Below, piece by piece: positions 43,632-51,885 of a stretch of DNA of 64,000 nt (its first letter is position 1; each line of letters begins with the position of its first letter). The DNA is taken from contig JAKQNR010000021.1 in the NCBI GenBank assembly GCA_029565685.1, positions 124,001 to 188,000 on the forward strand. Direction: 5' to 3'. This DNA is from a bacterium. GTDB taxonomy: Bacteria > Zhuqueibacterota > Zhuqueibacteria > Residuimicrobiales > Residuimicrobiaceae. The notes beneath the pieces are model-generated. The model ran no database searches. It saw only the letters and a program-made list of their open reading frames with translations, and was not told the DNA's origin. The position numbers were made by a program, and so were the translations under genes.

Positions 43632-45098
43632 ATGAATGACGACACGATAAACAGCACGCGTTCTCTCTCCCTTCTCGCCGATTTTTGTGAAGAGATGGAA
43701 ACGATCGCTGATCCGCTGATCCTGTTCGAACGCGCCTGTCGATTTCTGCCGCAGCTGACCGAAACAGCTTTCTCTTCGCTTCTTCTCTTTGAACTGCCCT
43801 CCGGACAGCTTATTTATAAAAATATTTCAACGCTCGACAGTCCGGTGACGCGATGGCCTCGTCTGGTCTGCCGGCAGATCGATGAAGCGGTGCTGCAGCA
43901 AGGCACGGTGCTTACCTGCGATCCGCAACAAGCGGACCGCTTTTTGATACTGCTGGATGAGGAGGATGGTCCCTGGCAGCGGTGTGAACTGCATCTGCCG
44001 TTGTTTTGGGATGGCAACCACTTTGCCCTGCTCAGCGTGGGCCAAAAGCAAAACGACGCAGAATTCAGCGTCGCCGACCTGCAGCTGCTGCGCATTTTGG
44101 GCTGCCTGCTGAGCCGCTGGGCGATCTCACTCTCCGGTGCGGAAAAAAAGCGCGTGACCGCCCCGGTGGGCCGGCGTCCGCTGCGCTGTGTGGATCCCTA
44201 TGCCGACATCATCGGCAATTCTCCGGCCATTCAGGAGATCAAAAAGATCATCGCTCAGATCGCGCCCACGGAGGCCAGCGTGCTCATCACCGGCGAAAGC
44301 GGAACCGGCAAGGAGCTGTTGGCGCGCGCCATACACCGCTCCAGCCGGCGCAGCGATAAAGCCATGGTGGTGATGAACTGCGCTTCGATTCCGGAAACGC
44401 TGGTGGAAAGCGAGCTGTTCGGTCATGAAAAAGGGGCCTTTACCGGCGCCATCTGCCGACGCAAGGGGAAATTTGAACTCGCCCACACCTCGACGCTTTT
44501 TCTCGATGAGATCGGTGATATGAGCCTGCCGGCTCAGGCCAAACTGCTGCGGGTGCTGCAGGACGGCATCTTTCAGCGTGTGGGCGGCGAGGACTCGGTG
44601 CAGGCGGATGTACGGTTGATCAGCGCCACCAACAAGAACATTCATGAGATGATCCGCCAGGGCGGATTCCGCGAAGACCTGTTCTTCCGCATCAATCTGG
44701 TACAGATCGAACTGTTGCCGCTGCGCGAGCATCTGGAGGACGTGCCGTTGCTCATCGATTTTTTTCTCAGCCAGTTCAACGAGAAATATCACGCCGGATT
44801 GTCCCGCATCAATCAGGAACTCTACCGCTTTTTGTTGACCTATGATTATCCCGGCAATGTGCGCGAGCTGCGCAATATGGTCGAACGCGCAGTGATCTTT
44901 CACAATAATCCCGAGGCGATCCGCCGTATGATCCACTCCTCGGATCCGGCGAATCAGAGCCAGCGTTTGGCAGAGATGGAACGCCAGCATATTCTGGCAG
45001 TGCTGCAGCAGACGGATCACAATAAAAGCGAGGCGGCTCGCCGTCTGGGGATTGCCCGCAAAACCCTGCGTAAAAAACTCGGCCCTTCTTCCTCCTGA
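43632..45098 (+). CDS. Sigma-54-dependent transcriptional activator (GAF-like, AAA+, Fis-type HTH)
   Basis: The frame opens at a TTG at 43584, but the ATG at 43632 fits better. The 488 residues show a GAF-like N-terminal sensor (about 15-165). The sigma-54 AAA+ domain has Walker A GESGTGKE (221-228), the intact GAFTGA loop (268-273), FLDEIGDM and FREDLFFRIN. A Fis-type helix-turn-helix closes the protein (NKSEAARRLGIARKTLRKKL). There is no receiver domain, so a small ligand or a partner protein probably controls it. The next gene has a near-consensus sigma-54 promoter with tandem dyads just behind this gene, so it is the likely target. Confidence 0.93.
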   Translation: MNDDTINSTRSLSLLADFCEEMETIADPLILFERACRFLPQLTETAFSSLLLFELPSGQLIYKNISTLDSPVTRWPRLVCRQIDEAVLQQGTVLTCDPQQADRFLILLDEEDGPWQRCELHLPLFWDGNHFALLSVGQKQNDAEFSVADLQLLRILGCLLSRWAISLSGAEKKRVTAPVGRRPLRCVDPYADIIGNSPAIQEIKKIIAQIAPTEASVLITGESGTGKELLARAIHRSSRRSDKAMVVMNCASIPETLVESELFGHEKGAFTGAICRRKGKFELAHTSTLFLDEIGDMSLPAQAKLLRVLQDGIFQRVGGEDSVQADVRLISATNKNIHEMIRQGGFREDLFFRINLVQIELLPLREHLEDVPLLIDFFLSQFNEKYHAGLSRINQELYRFLLTYDYPGNVRELRNMVERAVIFHNNPEAIRRMIHSSDPANQSQRLAEMERQHILAVLQQTDHNKSEAARRLGIARKTLRKKLGPSSS

Positions 45099-45114
45099 TC
45101 CACTGCCCGTGCCT

Positions 45115-45156
45115 GGAACTGGTACCTTTGGTTCCGGCGCTGGTACCAAAGGCGCC
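45115..45156 (+). promoter_or_regulatory. Two adjacent 21-bp dyads, likely activator-binding sites
   Basis: Site 1 (45115-45135) is GGAAC-N11-GTTCC and site 2 (45136-45156) is GGCGC-N11-GCGCC. Both have TGGTACC at the start of the central 11 bases, followed by TTTG or AAAG. They abut with a 21-bp period, about two helical turns, and lie roughly 110 to 150 bases upstream of the -24 element. A terminator is less likely because no T-run follows. Confidence 0.7.
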
Positions 45157-45265
45157 AGAAAAAGAAAGCTGTTCTTCTCCCTTCGTTTTTCCTGAAAAAT
45201 CTATTTTGATCCCTCTTGAAAAACAAAAAGTTGTGCGGATGTGCGGCGATGGCGTTCTTCGCTGA

Positions 45266-45282
45266 TTGGCACAAGTATTGCT
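45266..45282 (+). promoter_or_regulatory. Sigma-54 promoter (-24/-12)
   Basis: TTGGCAC (45266-45272), five bases, then TTGCT (45278-45282). This matches the TGGCAC-N5-TTGCW consensus with GG and GC exactly ten bases apart. Transcription would start near 45293, about 34 bases before the ATG of the HEAT gene. Confidence 0.85.
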
Positions 45283-45326
45283 TAAGCAAAGGCAGAAGCG
45301 TTCATCCTTTTATCAGGAGGTGTATC

Positions 45327-45731
45327 ATGAAAAGCAAAAGTAGAATCAGCGTGATGGCTCTGTTGGCGTTCGGTGTTTGGGCTGCTTGCTGGGCCAGCGA
45401 TATCTATGTGACTCCCAACGGGGAGATGACGGAAAAGCAGAAAGAGATGTTGTCTGCTCTGAACAGCGACAAAGCCGAGGTGCGTGCAAAAGCGGCGGAA
45501 AAGCTGGGCGTGCAATGCTGCAAACAGGCGGTGGATCATCTGGTGCAAATGATGAAAACGGATGATGTGGCTTCGGTGCGCATCATCGCTGCCAATGCGC
45601 TGTGGAAGATCGGCGAAGCGCGAGCGGTGGCTGCGATCAAGGAGCAGGCAAAGGTCGATAAGAACAAGACGGTCCGCACAACGTTGACCGCCATCGCCGA
45701 CAGGTTTGAAAAAGGTGAAAAAGCCGGTTGA
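45327..45731 (+). CDS. Small periplasmic HEAT-repeat protein
   Basis: The ATG at 45327 has AGGAGG six bases upstream; the frame is open from 45216 but that part precedes the promoter. The 134 residues begin with a signal peptide (ISVMALLAFGVWAACWAS). Two to three HEAT-like helix pairs follow (LNSDKAEVRAKAAEKLG, VASVRIIAANALWKIG, KNKTVRTTLTAIADRFEKG). HEAT repeats mediate protein binding. Regulation by the adjacent sigma-54 activator is likely from the promoter and dyads. A strong terminator follows. Confidence 0.85.
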   Translation: MKSKSRISVMALLAFGVWAACWASDIYVTPNGEMTEKQKEMLSALNSDKAEVRAKAAEKLGVQCCKQAVDHLVQMMKTDDVASVRIIAANALWKIGEARAVAAIKEQAKVDKNKTVRTTLTAIADRFEKGEKAG

Positions 45732-45754
45732 TCCCGAAGGAGATCCGGATGCTC

Positions 45755-45792
45755 AAAAGGCTGGACGTGTAGGACGACCGGCCTTTTTTTTT
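45755..45792 (+). terminator. Strong terminator between HEAT gene and sir2
   Basis: AAAAGGCTGG (45755-45764) pairs with CCGGCCTTTT (45778-45787, one G-T pair) and is followed by T to 45792, nine T in a row in total. It lies between convergent genes, and its T-run touches the sir2 stop codon. On the minus strand only four T follow the stem. Confidence 0.88.
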
Positions 45793-46501
45793 AAAGCGCC
45801 GCGGCAAACAGCCGGGGCAGAACCTCCCCGGCTTTGCCGCGGATCGTGCGATGATACAGCTCGCAGTTCTCCGACGGTTCGGGATTGATCTCGATGCAGA
45901 GAGCGCCGTTGTTTCGTGCGATGAGCGGATAGCCGGCAGCGGGCCAGACGACCGCCGAGGTGCCGATGCTGATGAACAAGTCGCAGGTTCCAAGCTCATA
46001 CTGCGCTGCCTGTACCTCTTCCTCGTCGAGCATGTCTTCAAACCAGACGATATCCGGCCGAAGCCATTGGCCGCAATCCGGACAACGACGATGGGTATAG
46101 GTCTCCGCCATATCCAGCCTGACGCCGTGTATGCGACAGCGCACCCGCCATAGACTGCCGTGCAGTTCGATCACCTGTTTGTTGCCTGCCCGCTGATGCA
46201 TGCCGTCGATGTTTTGGGTGATGACGAAAACAGCCGAATGTCGCTGCTGCAGGTCGGTGATGACCCTGTGCCCGGCATGGGGTTGACAGCGCAGCGCTTC
46301 CTTGCGGCGCAGTTCATGAAAGTCCAGCACTTTTTGCGGATCGCGCTCAAACGCCTGCTGGCAGGCGTATTCCTGCCAGCGATATTGAGACCAGATGCCG
46401 CCGGCGCCGCGAAAGGTGTGCACGCCGCTCTCAGCCGACATGCCGGCGCCGGTGAAAAAAACTATTTTTTTGAACGCCATGGGATCCAAAGGTTCAATCA
46501 T
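45791..46501 (-). CDS. cobB: NAD-dependent protein deacylase, Sir2 family (CobB-like)
   Basis: Removes acyl groups from lysine with NAD. The 236 residues show the NAD loop FFTGAGMSAESGVHTFRG, TQNIDGMHQRAG and the catalytic histidine in IELHGSLW. The zinc site is partial in the first half (VRCRIHG) and intact in the second (RRCPDCGQW), as in E. coli CobB. The position of the desuccinylase Y-x-x-R motif reads H-E-L-R, so the acyl preference may differ. GGGAG lies six bases before the ATG at 46501. Confidence 0.93.
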   Translation of the reverse strand: MIEPLDPMAFKKIVFFTGAGMSAESGVHTFRGAGGIWSQYRWQEYACQQAFERDPQKVLDFHELRRKEALRCQPHAGHRVITDLQQRHSAVFVITQNIDGMHQRAGNKQVIELHGSLWRVRCRIHGVRLDMAETYTHRRCPDCGQWLRPDIVWFEDMLDEEEVQAAQYELGTCDLFISIGTSAVVWPAAGYPLIARNNGALCIEINPEPSENCELYHRTIRGKAGEVLPRLFAAAL

Positions 46502-46521
46502 TCCGCTCTCCCGGTTTTTCT

Positions 46522-46550
46522 ATTTTAATAAAACTGCGGCTGTCATGCAA
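46522..46550 (-). promoter_or_regulatory. Sigma-70-type promoter for the sir2 gene
   Basis: On the minus strand TTGCAT (46545-46550) and TAAAAT (46522-46527) are 17 bases apart. The leader is only about 15 bases. Confidence 0.45.
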
Positions 46551-46567
46551 GCACGAACTTAAATCGC

Positions 46568-46596
46568 TTGACTTTTTAGGCAAAATGGTCTACACT
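46568..46596 (+). promoter_or_regulatory. Sigma-70-type promoter for the 46643 operon
   Basis: TTGACT (46568-46573) and TACACT (46591-46596) are 17 bases apart, diverging from the sir2 promoter. Confidence 0.5.
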
Positions 46597-46642
46597 TTAG
46601 CCAGGCAGGGAACTGCTTTATGGAAAGGAACTGTTTGCGAGC

Positions 46643-47545
46643 ATGCTGACCTGGGACCAAATCGAATCCTTGCGCGATCTCACCTATCATCGGACCGCGC
46701 AGGACCGGGTTTGCACCATCGCTCAGGCGCGGCGTTTCGTCAATACGGTTGGCTTTTGCTTCGCCTTCACCGCCAGAAACTCGGAATTGCCCTGTCTCTG
46801 GCATGCCGCCTGCGGAGAACGTCATCCGCTGTATCCGGAACACACCCATTCGGATCCCGCGATCGGACTGGTGTGGCAGGCCAAGGATGATCTGGTTCGC
46901 GACCGTTCCATCTATTACGGCAAGGCTCTCAAGAGCCGGCCCACGATGATCTCGCTGGATTTTTTTCCCAGTTTCTACCGGCTGCTGGACCGTCCCGCTT
47001 CGCCCGATCAGTTTTTAGCCGATTTTCGGGCTGGAGCGCTGTCGCCCGCCGCCCGGCGCATCATGGAGGCGCTTTCCCAGCGGTCGCCGCTGGTCACTTT
47101 TGAACTCAAGATGCAGTCCAACATGAGTCATCCGCGCAAACGGGCTGAATTCGACCGAGCTATGGCCGAGTTGCAGATGAAAATGTACGTGGTCAAGATC
47201 GACGAGTTCTATGACCCGTTCACTTTTCTTTGGGATCTGGTCAGTCTGCGTTTTCAGCCTGAGATCGAGATCGCCCGGTCGCTCACTTTGGAGACGGCAC
47301 GTGAGAACATCCTGAAACAATACTTTCGTCTGCTCTGGGTCAGCGATGCGGCTGCCTGCCGGCGTCTGTTCAACTGGCCTATGGAGGTCGTGCAAACACT
47401 CCTGGTGCAACTGCAGCAACAGGGCTTTCTGCGCCGCGTGAAGGTTGAAAATGAAAGAAAGGAGGTTTATGGATTGGTTGATATGCCGGAGTCTACGCTG
47501 CATCGGCGTTCCAACGTTTCGAGCATCAGGCGGAACAGACCATGA
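46643..47545 (+). CDS. AlkZ-related winged-helix protein
   Basis: The 300 residues follow a pattern I associate with AlkZ-related proteins: an N-terminal FVNTVGFCFAFTARNSELPCLW, a central IGLVWQAKDDLVRDRSIYYGK, and LQMKMYVVKIDE near residue 180. A winged-helix-like end has PMEVVQTLLVQLQQQGFLRRV. True AlkZ/YcaQ enzymes are DNA glycosylases for cross-links; whether this shorter protein is a glycosylase is unknown, and I cannot identify its catalytic residues. The last codons overlap the start of the glycosyltransferase gene by four bases. Confidence 0.65.
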   Translation: MLTWDQIESLRDLTYHRTAQDRVCTIAQARRFVNTVGFCFAFTARNSELPCLWHAACGERHPLYPEHTHSDPAIGLVWQAKDDLVRDRSIYYGKALKSRPTMISLDFFPSFYRLLDRPASPDQFLADFRAGALSPAARRIMEALSQRSPLVTFELKMQSNMSHPRKRAEFDRAMAELQMKMYVVKIDEFYDPFTFLWDLVSLRFQPEIEIARSLTLETARENILKQYFRLLWVSDAAACRRLFNWPMEVVQTLLVQLQQQGFLRRVKVENERKEVYGLVDMPESTLHRRSNVSSIRRNRP

Positions 47546-48555
47546 CGCACGATCTTGAAGCTATTCTGGTCACCCGGTTGCGTTTCATGGGCGACATCGT
47601 TCTGACTACGCCGCTTTTATCCGTTTTACGTCGAGCCTATCCCCACGCCCATATCGGCTATCTGGCGGAAGCGCCATACGCGCAACTGCTGCAGCCGCAT
47701 CCCTGGGTGGACACGGTGTATGAACTCGATCGCCGCAAAGGCGGCCTCCCGCTTCAATTGCTCCGTTCTCTACGGCGGAAAAAATGGGATCTGGCCATCG
47801 ACCTGTTCGGCAATCCGCGTTCGGCGCTGCTCACGTTCCTGAGCGGCGCGGCGATGCGCATCGGCGGGGATTTTCGCGGCCGGCGCCGCTATTATACGCA
47901 CCGCATTCGCCAGACGGAGCGCACCCTGACCGCCATTCAGTTTCATCTCTCCTATCTGCACCCGCTCCATCTGCAGGCGGCGGAAGAGAAACCGGTGATT
48001 CAGATCACCGAGGCGGAATCGCAATGGGCCGCAGACTATCTGGCGGCCGCGGGATATGATTCGAACCGGCCCATCGTCGGGTTGCATCCCGGCGCCACCT
48101 GGCCGGCGAAAAGATGGTTTCCGGACCGGTTCGCCGAACTGGCGGACAGGCTGCATCATGATGCAAAGGTGCAGATTCTTTTCACCTGCGGCCCGGGCGA
48201 AGAAGCGCTGGTTGAGCAGGTTGTGCAGTTGAGCGGTCTGGCGCTGCCGCCGGCGACAGTACTGCCTTTGCGGCGACTGGCTGCAGTGATCAAGCGGTTG
48301 GCTGCATTCGTGAGCAATGATTGCGGACCGCTGCATCTGGCTCCGGCCGTGGGTACCGCCACAGTCGGCCTCTTTGGCCCGGGCGAGCCGGAGATCTGGT
48401 TTCCCTACCAGGCTGCAGACGGTCACCGGCTGGTCTATCAGCAGGTTGACTGCAGCCGCTGTCATCGGGATTTTTGCGAAACCATGACCTGTATGAAAGC
48501 GATCAGCGTGGCCATGGTTTATGACCAGACCCTGTCCGCTTTGGCTGCGGGGTGA
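47542..48555 (+). CDS. Glycosyltransferase family 9 (heptosyltransferase-like)
   Basis: GT9 enzymes add heptose from ADP-heptose to lipopolysaccharide core. The 337 residues show the N-terminal domain start VTRLRFMGDIVLTTPLLSVLRRAYP, the donor-binding GLHPGATWPAKRWFPDRFAELA, and FVSNDCGPLHLAPAVGTATVGLFGPGEP (both motifs in part). The C-terminus has the usual cysteine cluster (CSRCHRDFCETMTC). The start codon overlaps the previous stop (ATGA). Acceptor unknown. Confidence 0.9.
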   Translation: MTHDLEAILVTRLRFMGDIVLTTPLLSVLRRAYPHAHIGYLAEAPYAQLLQPHPWVDTVYELDRRKGGLPLQLLRSLRRKKWDLAIDLFGNPRSALLTFLSGAAMRIGGDFRGRRRYYTHRIRQTERTLTAIQFHLSYLHPLHLQAAEEKPVIQITEAESQWAADYLAAAGYDSNRPIVGLHPGATWPAKRWFPDRFAELADRLHHDAKVQILFTCGPGEEALVEQVVQLSGLALPPATVLPLRRLAAVIKRLAAFVSNDCGPLHLAPAVGTATVGLFGPGEPEIWFPYQAADGHRLVYQQVDCSRCHRDFCETMTCMKAISVAMVYDQTLSALAAG

Positions 48556-48558
48556 GAT

Positions 48559-49044
48559 ATGGCCGGCGCAAAGATCATTGTGGACGGTTATAATTTTCTT
48601 CTGGCCGGAAAAGGAACACTGCCAACAGAAGAGCTGTGGCAGAGCCGCAAGCTGGTCGTCAACCGCTTGAGCAGCTATGCGGCCATGAAAAAGGTCAAGA
48701 TCATCCTGGTTTTTAACGGCCGTAAAGGGCCAAACGAACCTGCGCCGAATCCGCCCCCGGGACTCTCGTTGCTCTTTTCCTGTTATCCAGAGAGCGCCGA
48801 TGCGCTGATTAAAAAACTAGTGGAGAAGGAAAAACAGCCGGCGCGGCATGTGACGGTGGTGACTTCTGACCGCGCCATCGCTGCGTATGTCAAATCCTGC
48901 GGCTGCGTCCACTGGAGCACTGAGGAATTCAGAGGAAAAATGGCCATCGCATCAACGCACACGGATGAGGAACAAAAACGGTCCTCGCTGTCGCGGGCAG
49001 AGTTGGATGAGTGGCTCGATCTTTTCGGCGAGAAAAAGACTTGA
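48559..49044 (+). CDS. NYN-domain (YacP/Rae1-like) RNA-binding or RNase protein
   Basis: The 161 residues form a NYN domain related to YacP/Rae1, a ribosome-associated endoribonuclease in Bacillus. The metal-site aspartate is in IIVDGYNFLLA. KIILVFNGRKGPN and VTVVTSDRAIAAYVKSCGCVHWST complete the fold. It follows the GT9 gene by three bases and is the last gene of the plus-strand run. A short hairpin GAGCGA/TCGCTC (49042-49057) follows but has no T-run. Confidence 0.82.
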   Translation: MAGAKIIVDGYNFLLAGKGTLPTEELWQSRKLVVNRLSSYAAMKKVKIILVFNGRKGPNEPAPNPPPGLSLLFSCYPESADALIKKLVEKEKQPARHVTVVTSDRAIAAYVKSCGCVHWSTEEFRGKMAIASTHTDEEQKRSSLSRAELDEWLDLFGEKKT

Positions 49045-49066
49045 GCGACCTTTCGCTCTGTTGACG

Positions 49067-50416
49067 TTACCGGCGGGATAAATAATCCTGCAGCCATTTT
49101 CGCTCTTCCGGCAGCAACAGCTTCCAGCGCAGAGGATCCGTATTTTCCACATCCTGCTTGCGAATGCCCAGCAGCAGCAGAGTTTGGGTCAGCGGGTCGT
49201 TGCCGCCGCCTGTTTTGCTATCTGTGCGGCTCCACTCCGCCTGTGAAAAATCCGCACCCCAAAACCGCAGAAAGGGAACCATGGCCAGCCGCACTTTGGC
49301 AGGTTCCTGATCCAGACTGTGCACCAGCAGCTGAATCGACTGCGCCATGGAGCGGGTGTAGCGCTGCAGTCTGGCGGAGAGCTCACGCTGACGCTGCCAC
49401 AGCCGCTGCAGTTCGTCCTCCGCTTTGCGGTCGCCGCGGGACTCGAGTTGTTCAATCTTTTTAGCCGTGGCCGTGTAATCGCGATGCGTTTTTTCCAGCT
49501 GGTGTTCCGCGGCCTGGCGATGAATGCGGTTGATCAGCTCTTTCGTTTGCTCAAATTGCACGCCTTGCCAGATCTCTGCGGACAGCAGCGGCTCTTCCTC
49601 TTTTACCGCTTCTCCACGCACATATTGTTCCCAATAGGCCGGTTCCAGCGCAGCCAGGGCGTAGACCACGCGCCGGCCGATCAGATACTCCTTAAAGCTG
49701 TTCTCATTCGGTGCGGCGGCGAGAGTGAGATGATCGCCGCGCAGTTTGCGAATCTCGCCGTCCATGTAGGTCTGGACAATGGTCTCCGCTGTGGCGGCGA
49801 TCTGTTTTTCGATGGACGGCCAGGCGGTGGAGAACCACAGCCGGCAATACCACTCCCACAAGGGCGGGATGGTCTTATCGCCTTCAGTTTTTTCGCATAC
49901 CCACCGGCTTTTCGGATAATCGGCGAGCACCTGCTGATGCCAGCGATTGGGCGTGGTTTGCGCAGCCTGGGATAAAAGACCGGCCAGTTGATCAAAGGCA
50001 GCCGCTTTTTCATCCGCACCATGGCCCCATTTGTGTTTAGAAAAGAAAAGCGGCCGGATTCGGAAAAGATTGGCGCTGTCCAGCGCGCTCTCCTGATCCA
50101 GCGCGGTCATGACTACGGCGGTGAAAAGCCGGTGCGGCGCCTGTTCGTACAAACGGTTCACCACATCATAGCCCTGCAGATCGCTGCGCGGGCCGTTCGG
50201 AAACGGTTCACGGATTTCGATGTCGGTCAGCAGAACGCTGATTCGCGGCTCATCGAGCATTTTCTCCAGCGCCGGCTGAGAGCGGCTGAAGGGATGAATG
50301 TACAGGCCGCGCCGCTCGAGCTCTGTGGCGATGGCGTCGAGCAGCTCGGGATCATCTTCCAATACCACGATCTCCAAACGAAGGTCTGTCTCAAAGACCG
50401 TTGTCATTTTTTCCAT
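49067..50416 (-). CDS. Response-regulator-like protein with intact receiver and long helical C-terminus
   Basis: The frame is open from 50512, but the ATG at 50416 (MEKMTTVFE) gives a proper receiver start and a 26-base overlap with the upstream gene; ATG 50407 is an alternative. In the 449 residues the receiver (about 14-135) has acidic residues at 20-22 (LEDD), phospho-acceptor D65 (LLTDIEI), T104 (VVMTAL) and K127 (FSKHKW). A loop of about 15 residues is inserted after the acceptor. The remaining 310 residues are helical with coiled-coil character (near residues 280-350) and match no output domain I know. It is the last gene of the nine-gene operon. Confidence 0.75.
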   Translation of the reverse strand: MEKMTTVFETDLRLEIVVLEDDPELLDAIATELERRGLYIHPFSRSQPALEKMLDEPRISVLLTDIEIREPFPNGPRSDLQGYDVVNRLYEQAPHRLFTAVVMTALDQESALDSANLFRIRPLFFSKHKWGHGADEKAAAFDQLAGLLSQAAQTTPNRWHQQVLADYPKSRWVCEKTEGDKTIPPLWEWYCRLWFSTAWPSIEKQIAATAETIVQTYMDGEIRKLRGDHLTLAAAPNENSFKEYLIGRRVVYALAALEPAYWEQYVRGEAVKEEEPLLSAEIWQGVQFEQTKELINRIHRQAAEHQLEKTHRDYTATAKKIEQLESRGDRKAEDELQRLWQRQRELSARLQRYTRSMAQSIQLLVHSLDQEPAKVRLAMVPFLRFWGADFSQAEWSRTDSKTGGGNDPLTQTLLLLGIRKQDVENTDPLRWKLLLPEERKWLQDYLSRR

Positions 50417-51131
50417 GGCTTTCACTTCTGCTTTCGGGACGCCGGCTGCGGCAGATCTCCTGCAACATCCGCCGGGCGTCGCTGATGTTTTCCACGGTTG
50501 GGGTTCGACCAATCTTATCGATCCGATCGAGCAAGTTTTTCAGCTGGGCGATGTGCTCCGCATCGGCCGGCAGATGCTCCAGCCAGCGTTCCAACAGGCG
50601 GGCGTCCTGCATTAAGGCCTGCTGATCCGAGGGCGACAGCGGGACCTGCAAAGCGGCCAGTTTGCGAAAACCGTTGCCATGAGTGAGCAGCCGCAACAGG
50701 CGCCCTCTTGGATCGCAATAGCTGCGGACCATGTCGCGCAGCCGGAAGCGGTCGGCCGGCTTGGCGTTCATCGCCGCTTGCCGCAGAACCTGCGGCCGCG
50801 CGGGCAAGCGCACCAGCGGATGATGCGATTGAAAATCGAGGATCGGGAAACGGCGGCGCAGCCATTCGCCCTCCATGAAGGAGGCCATCACAACCGCACA
50901 GCCGAGTCCGGTCTCCGCGCGCATTCGGCACAACACCTCAAACCCATAGAATACGCTCGGCGCTTCGCCGGACCAGGTCAATTCCGCCGCCAGAATGACC
51001 GCCTGCACCGAATCTTCGAGCAAACGCGCAAAGAAATTATCTTGATCGCAACAGACGATGAAGCCCGGCTCATCGGCCAGCCTTTCGGCAAAGGGCTCTT
51101 GGTTCCAGCCGCAGAGAATCGCCGGATTCAT
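50391..51131 (-). CDS. Degenerate receiver-like protein
   Basis: The 246 residues resemble the receiver of the neighbouring gene: an acidic cluster (CDQD, residues 28-31), the acceptor position occupied by E50 (ILAAELTW), an inserted loop, S84 in place of threonine (VVMASF), and R108 where lysine is expected. These changes predict that it cannot be phosphorylated in the usual way. A helical C-terminal half follows with no recognisable domain. It overlaps the upstream gene by four bases and the downstream receiver gene by 26, so the three are probably made together. Confidence 0.65.
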   Translation of the reverse strand: MNPAILCGWNQEPFAERLADEPGFIVCCDQDNFFARLLEDSVQAVILAAELTWSGEAPSVFYGFEVLCRMRAETGLGCAVVMASFMEGEWLRRRFPILDFQSHHPLVRLPARPQVLRQAAMNAKPADRFRLRDMVRSYCDPRGRLLRLLTHGNGFRKLAALQVPLSPSDQQALMQDARLLERWLEHLPADAEHIAQLKNLLDRIDKIGRTPTVENISDARRMLQEICRSRRPESRSESHGKNDNGL

Positions 51132-51865
51132 TCCATCACTCCTTTGAGTAAAAGCTCACGCAGGGCGGTCAGCCGGTTTTGGTAAACGGCTGACCCATCG
51201 TCCGTAGTCGCGGCCAGTTCCAGCACCAGCGTGTGTATGAACGGCCCCTCCTCCAGGTTGATCAGCAAGGATTTTAGGAGCGTCGTTTCAACCAACGCCT
51301 GCGCCGCCCCCTGTGCGGTCAGGCAGCGATGAAGCAGCTGCAGCCGCTGGTCAAGCAGGCTGTCGCTGTTGAAACGGAGACGCAGGTTATGCAGAACAGC
51401 CTCATAGCCTTGTTCATCTTTTCGCCGTAGGCAGACCGCCAGCTCCATCAACGCATCATAGACCCAGCCGCAAGAGGCATGTTCAAGCAGAATCGGCTGC
51501 TGCAAGCCGGGCAGCGTTGACAGTTTTGTACGCTGGTTTTCCACCCGCAGACGGTCTTCTTCGCTATCGGTTCCGCGGTGCAGGATAACCTGAACAGGCC
51601 GCTCGTTCGCCAGACGCCGCAGCCATTGCATCGCCTGCGCGGTGATCGGACCATCGTAAAGCAAGAAGAGATCCGCGACGGTCTGTTGCGAAAAACAATC
51701 CATGGTTGCGGTCGCGGTAAACGCCACGGCGGCGAGGTCCTGGTCTTCGTCAAAGCCCCCGGTCAATCCCATGGGCTGCAGGTAGCTTCGGGTGCGGTCG
51801 TTGACCATGGTGGAGATGACAAGCAAAGCGTTTTCCGCAGCTCTATTTTGCTGGTTCGATGACAC
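51128..51865 (-). CDS. Unknown 245-residue protein of the histidine-kinase operon
   Basis: I recognise no family. The first 130 residues alternate beta and alpha segments (ALLVISTMVND, LAAVAFTATATMD, DLFLLYDGP, PVQVILHRG), which suggests a Rossmann-like or receiver-like fold without a visible phospho-acceptor. The second half is helical. No signal peptide or membrane helix is present, so it is probably cytoplasmic. It lies 20 bases behind the histidine-kinase gene and overlaps the next gene by four bases. Confidence 0.6.
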   Translation of the reverse strand: MSSNQQNRAAENALLVISTMVNDRTRSYLQPMGLTGGFDEDQDLAAVAFTATATMDCFSQQTVADLFLLYDGPITAQAMQWLRRLANERPVQVILHRGTDSEEDRLRVENQRTKLSTLPGLQQPILLEHASCGWVYDALMELAVCLRRKDEQGYEAVLHNLRLRFNSDSLLDQRLQLLHRCLTAQGAAQALVETTLLKSLLINLEEGPFIHTLVLELAATTDDGSAVYQNRLTALRELLLKGVME

Positions 51866-51885
51866 GGCGGAAATGATTTTTTCCT

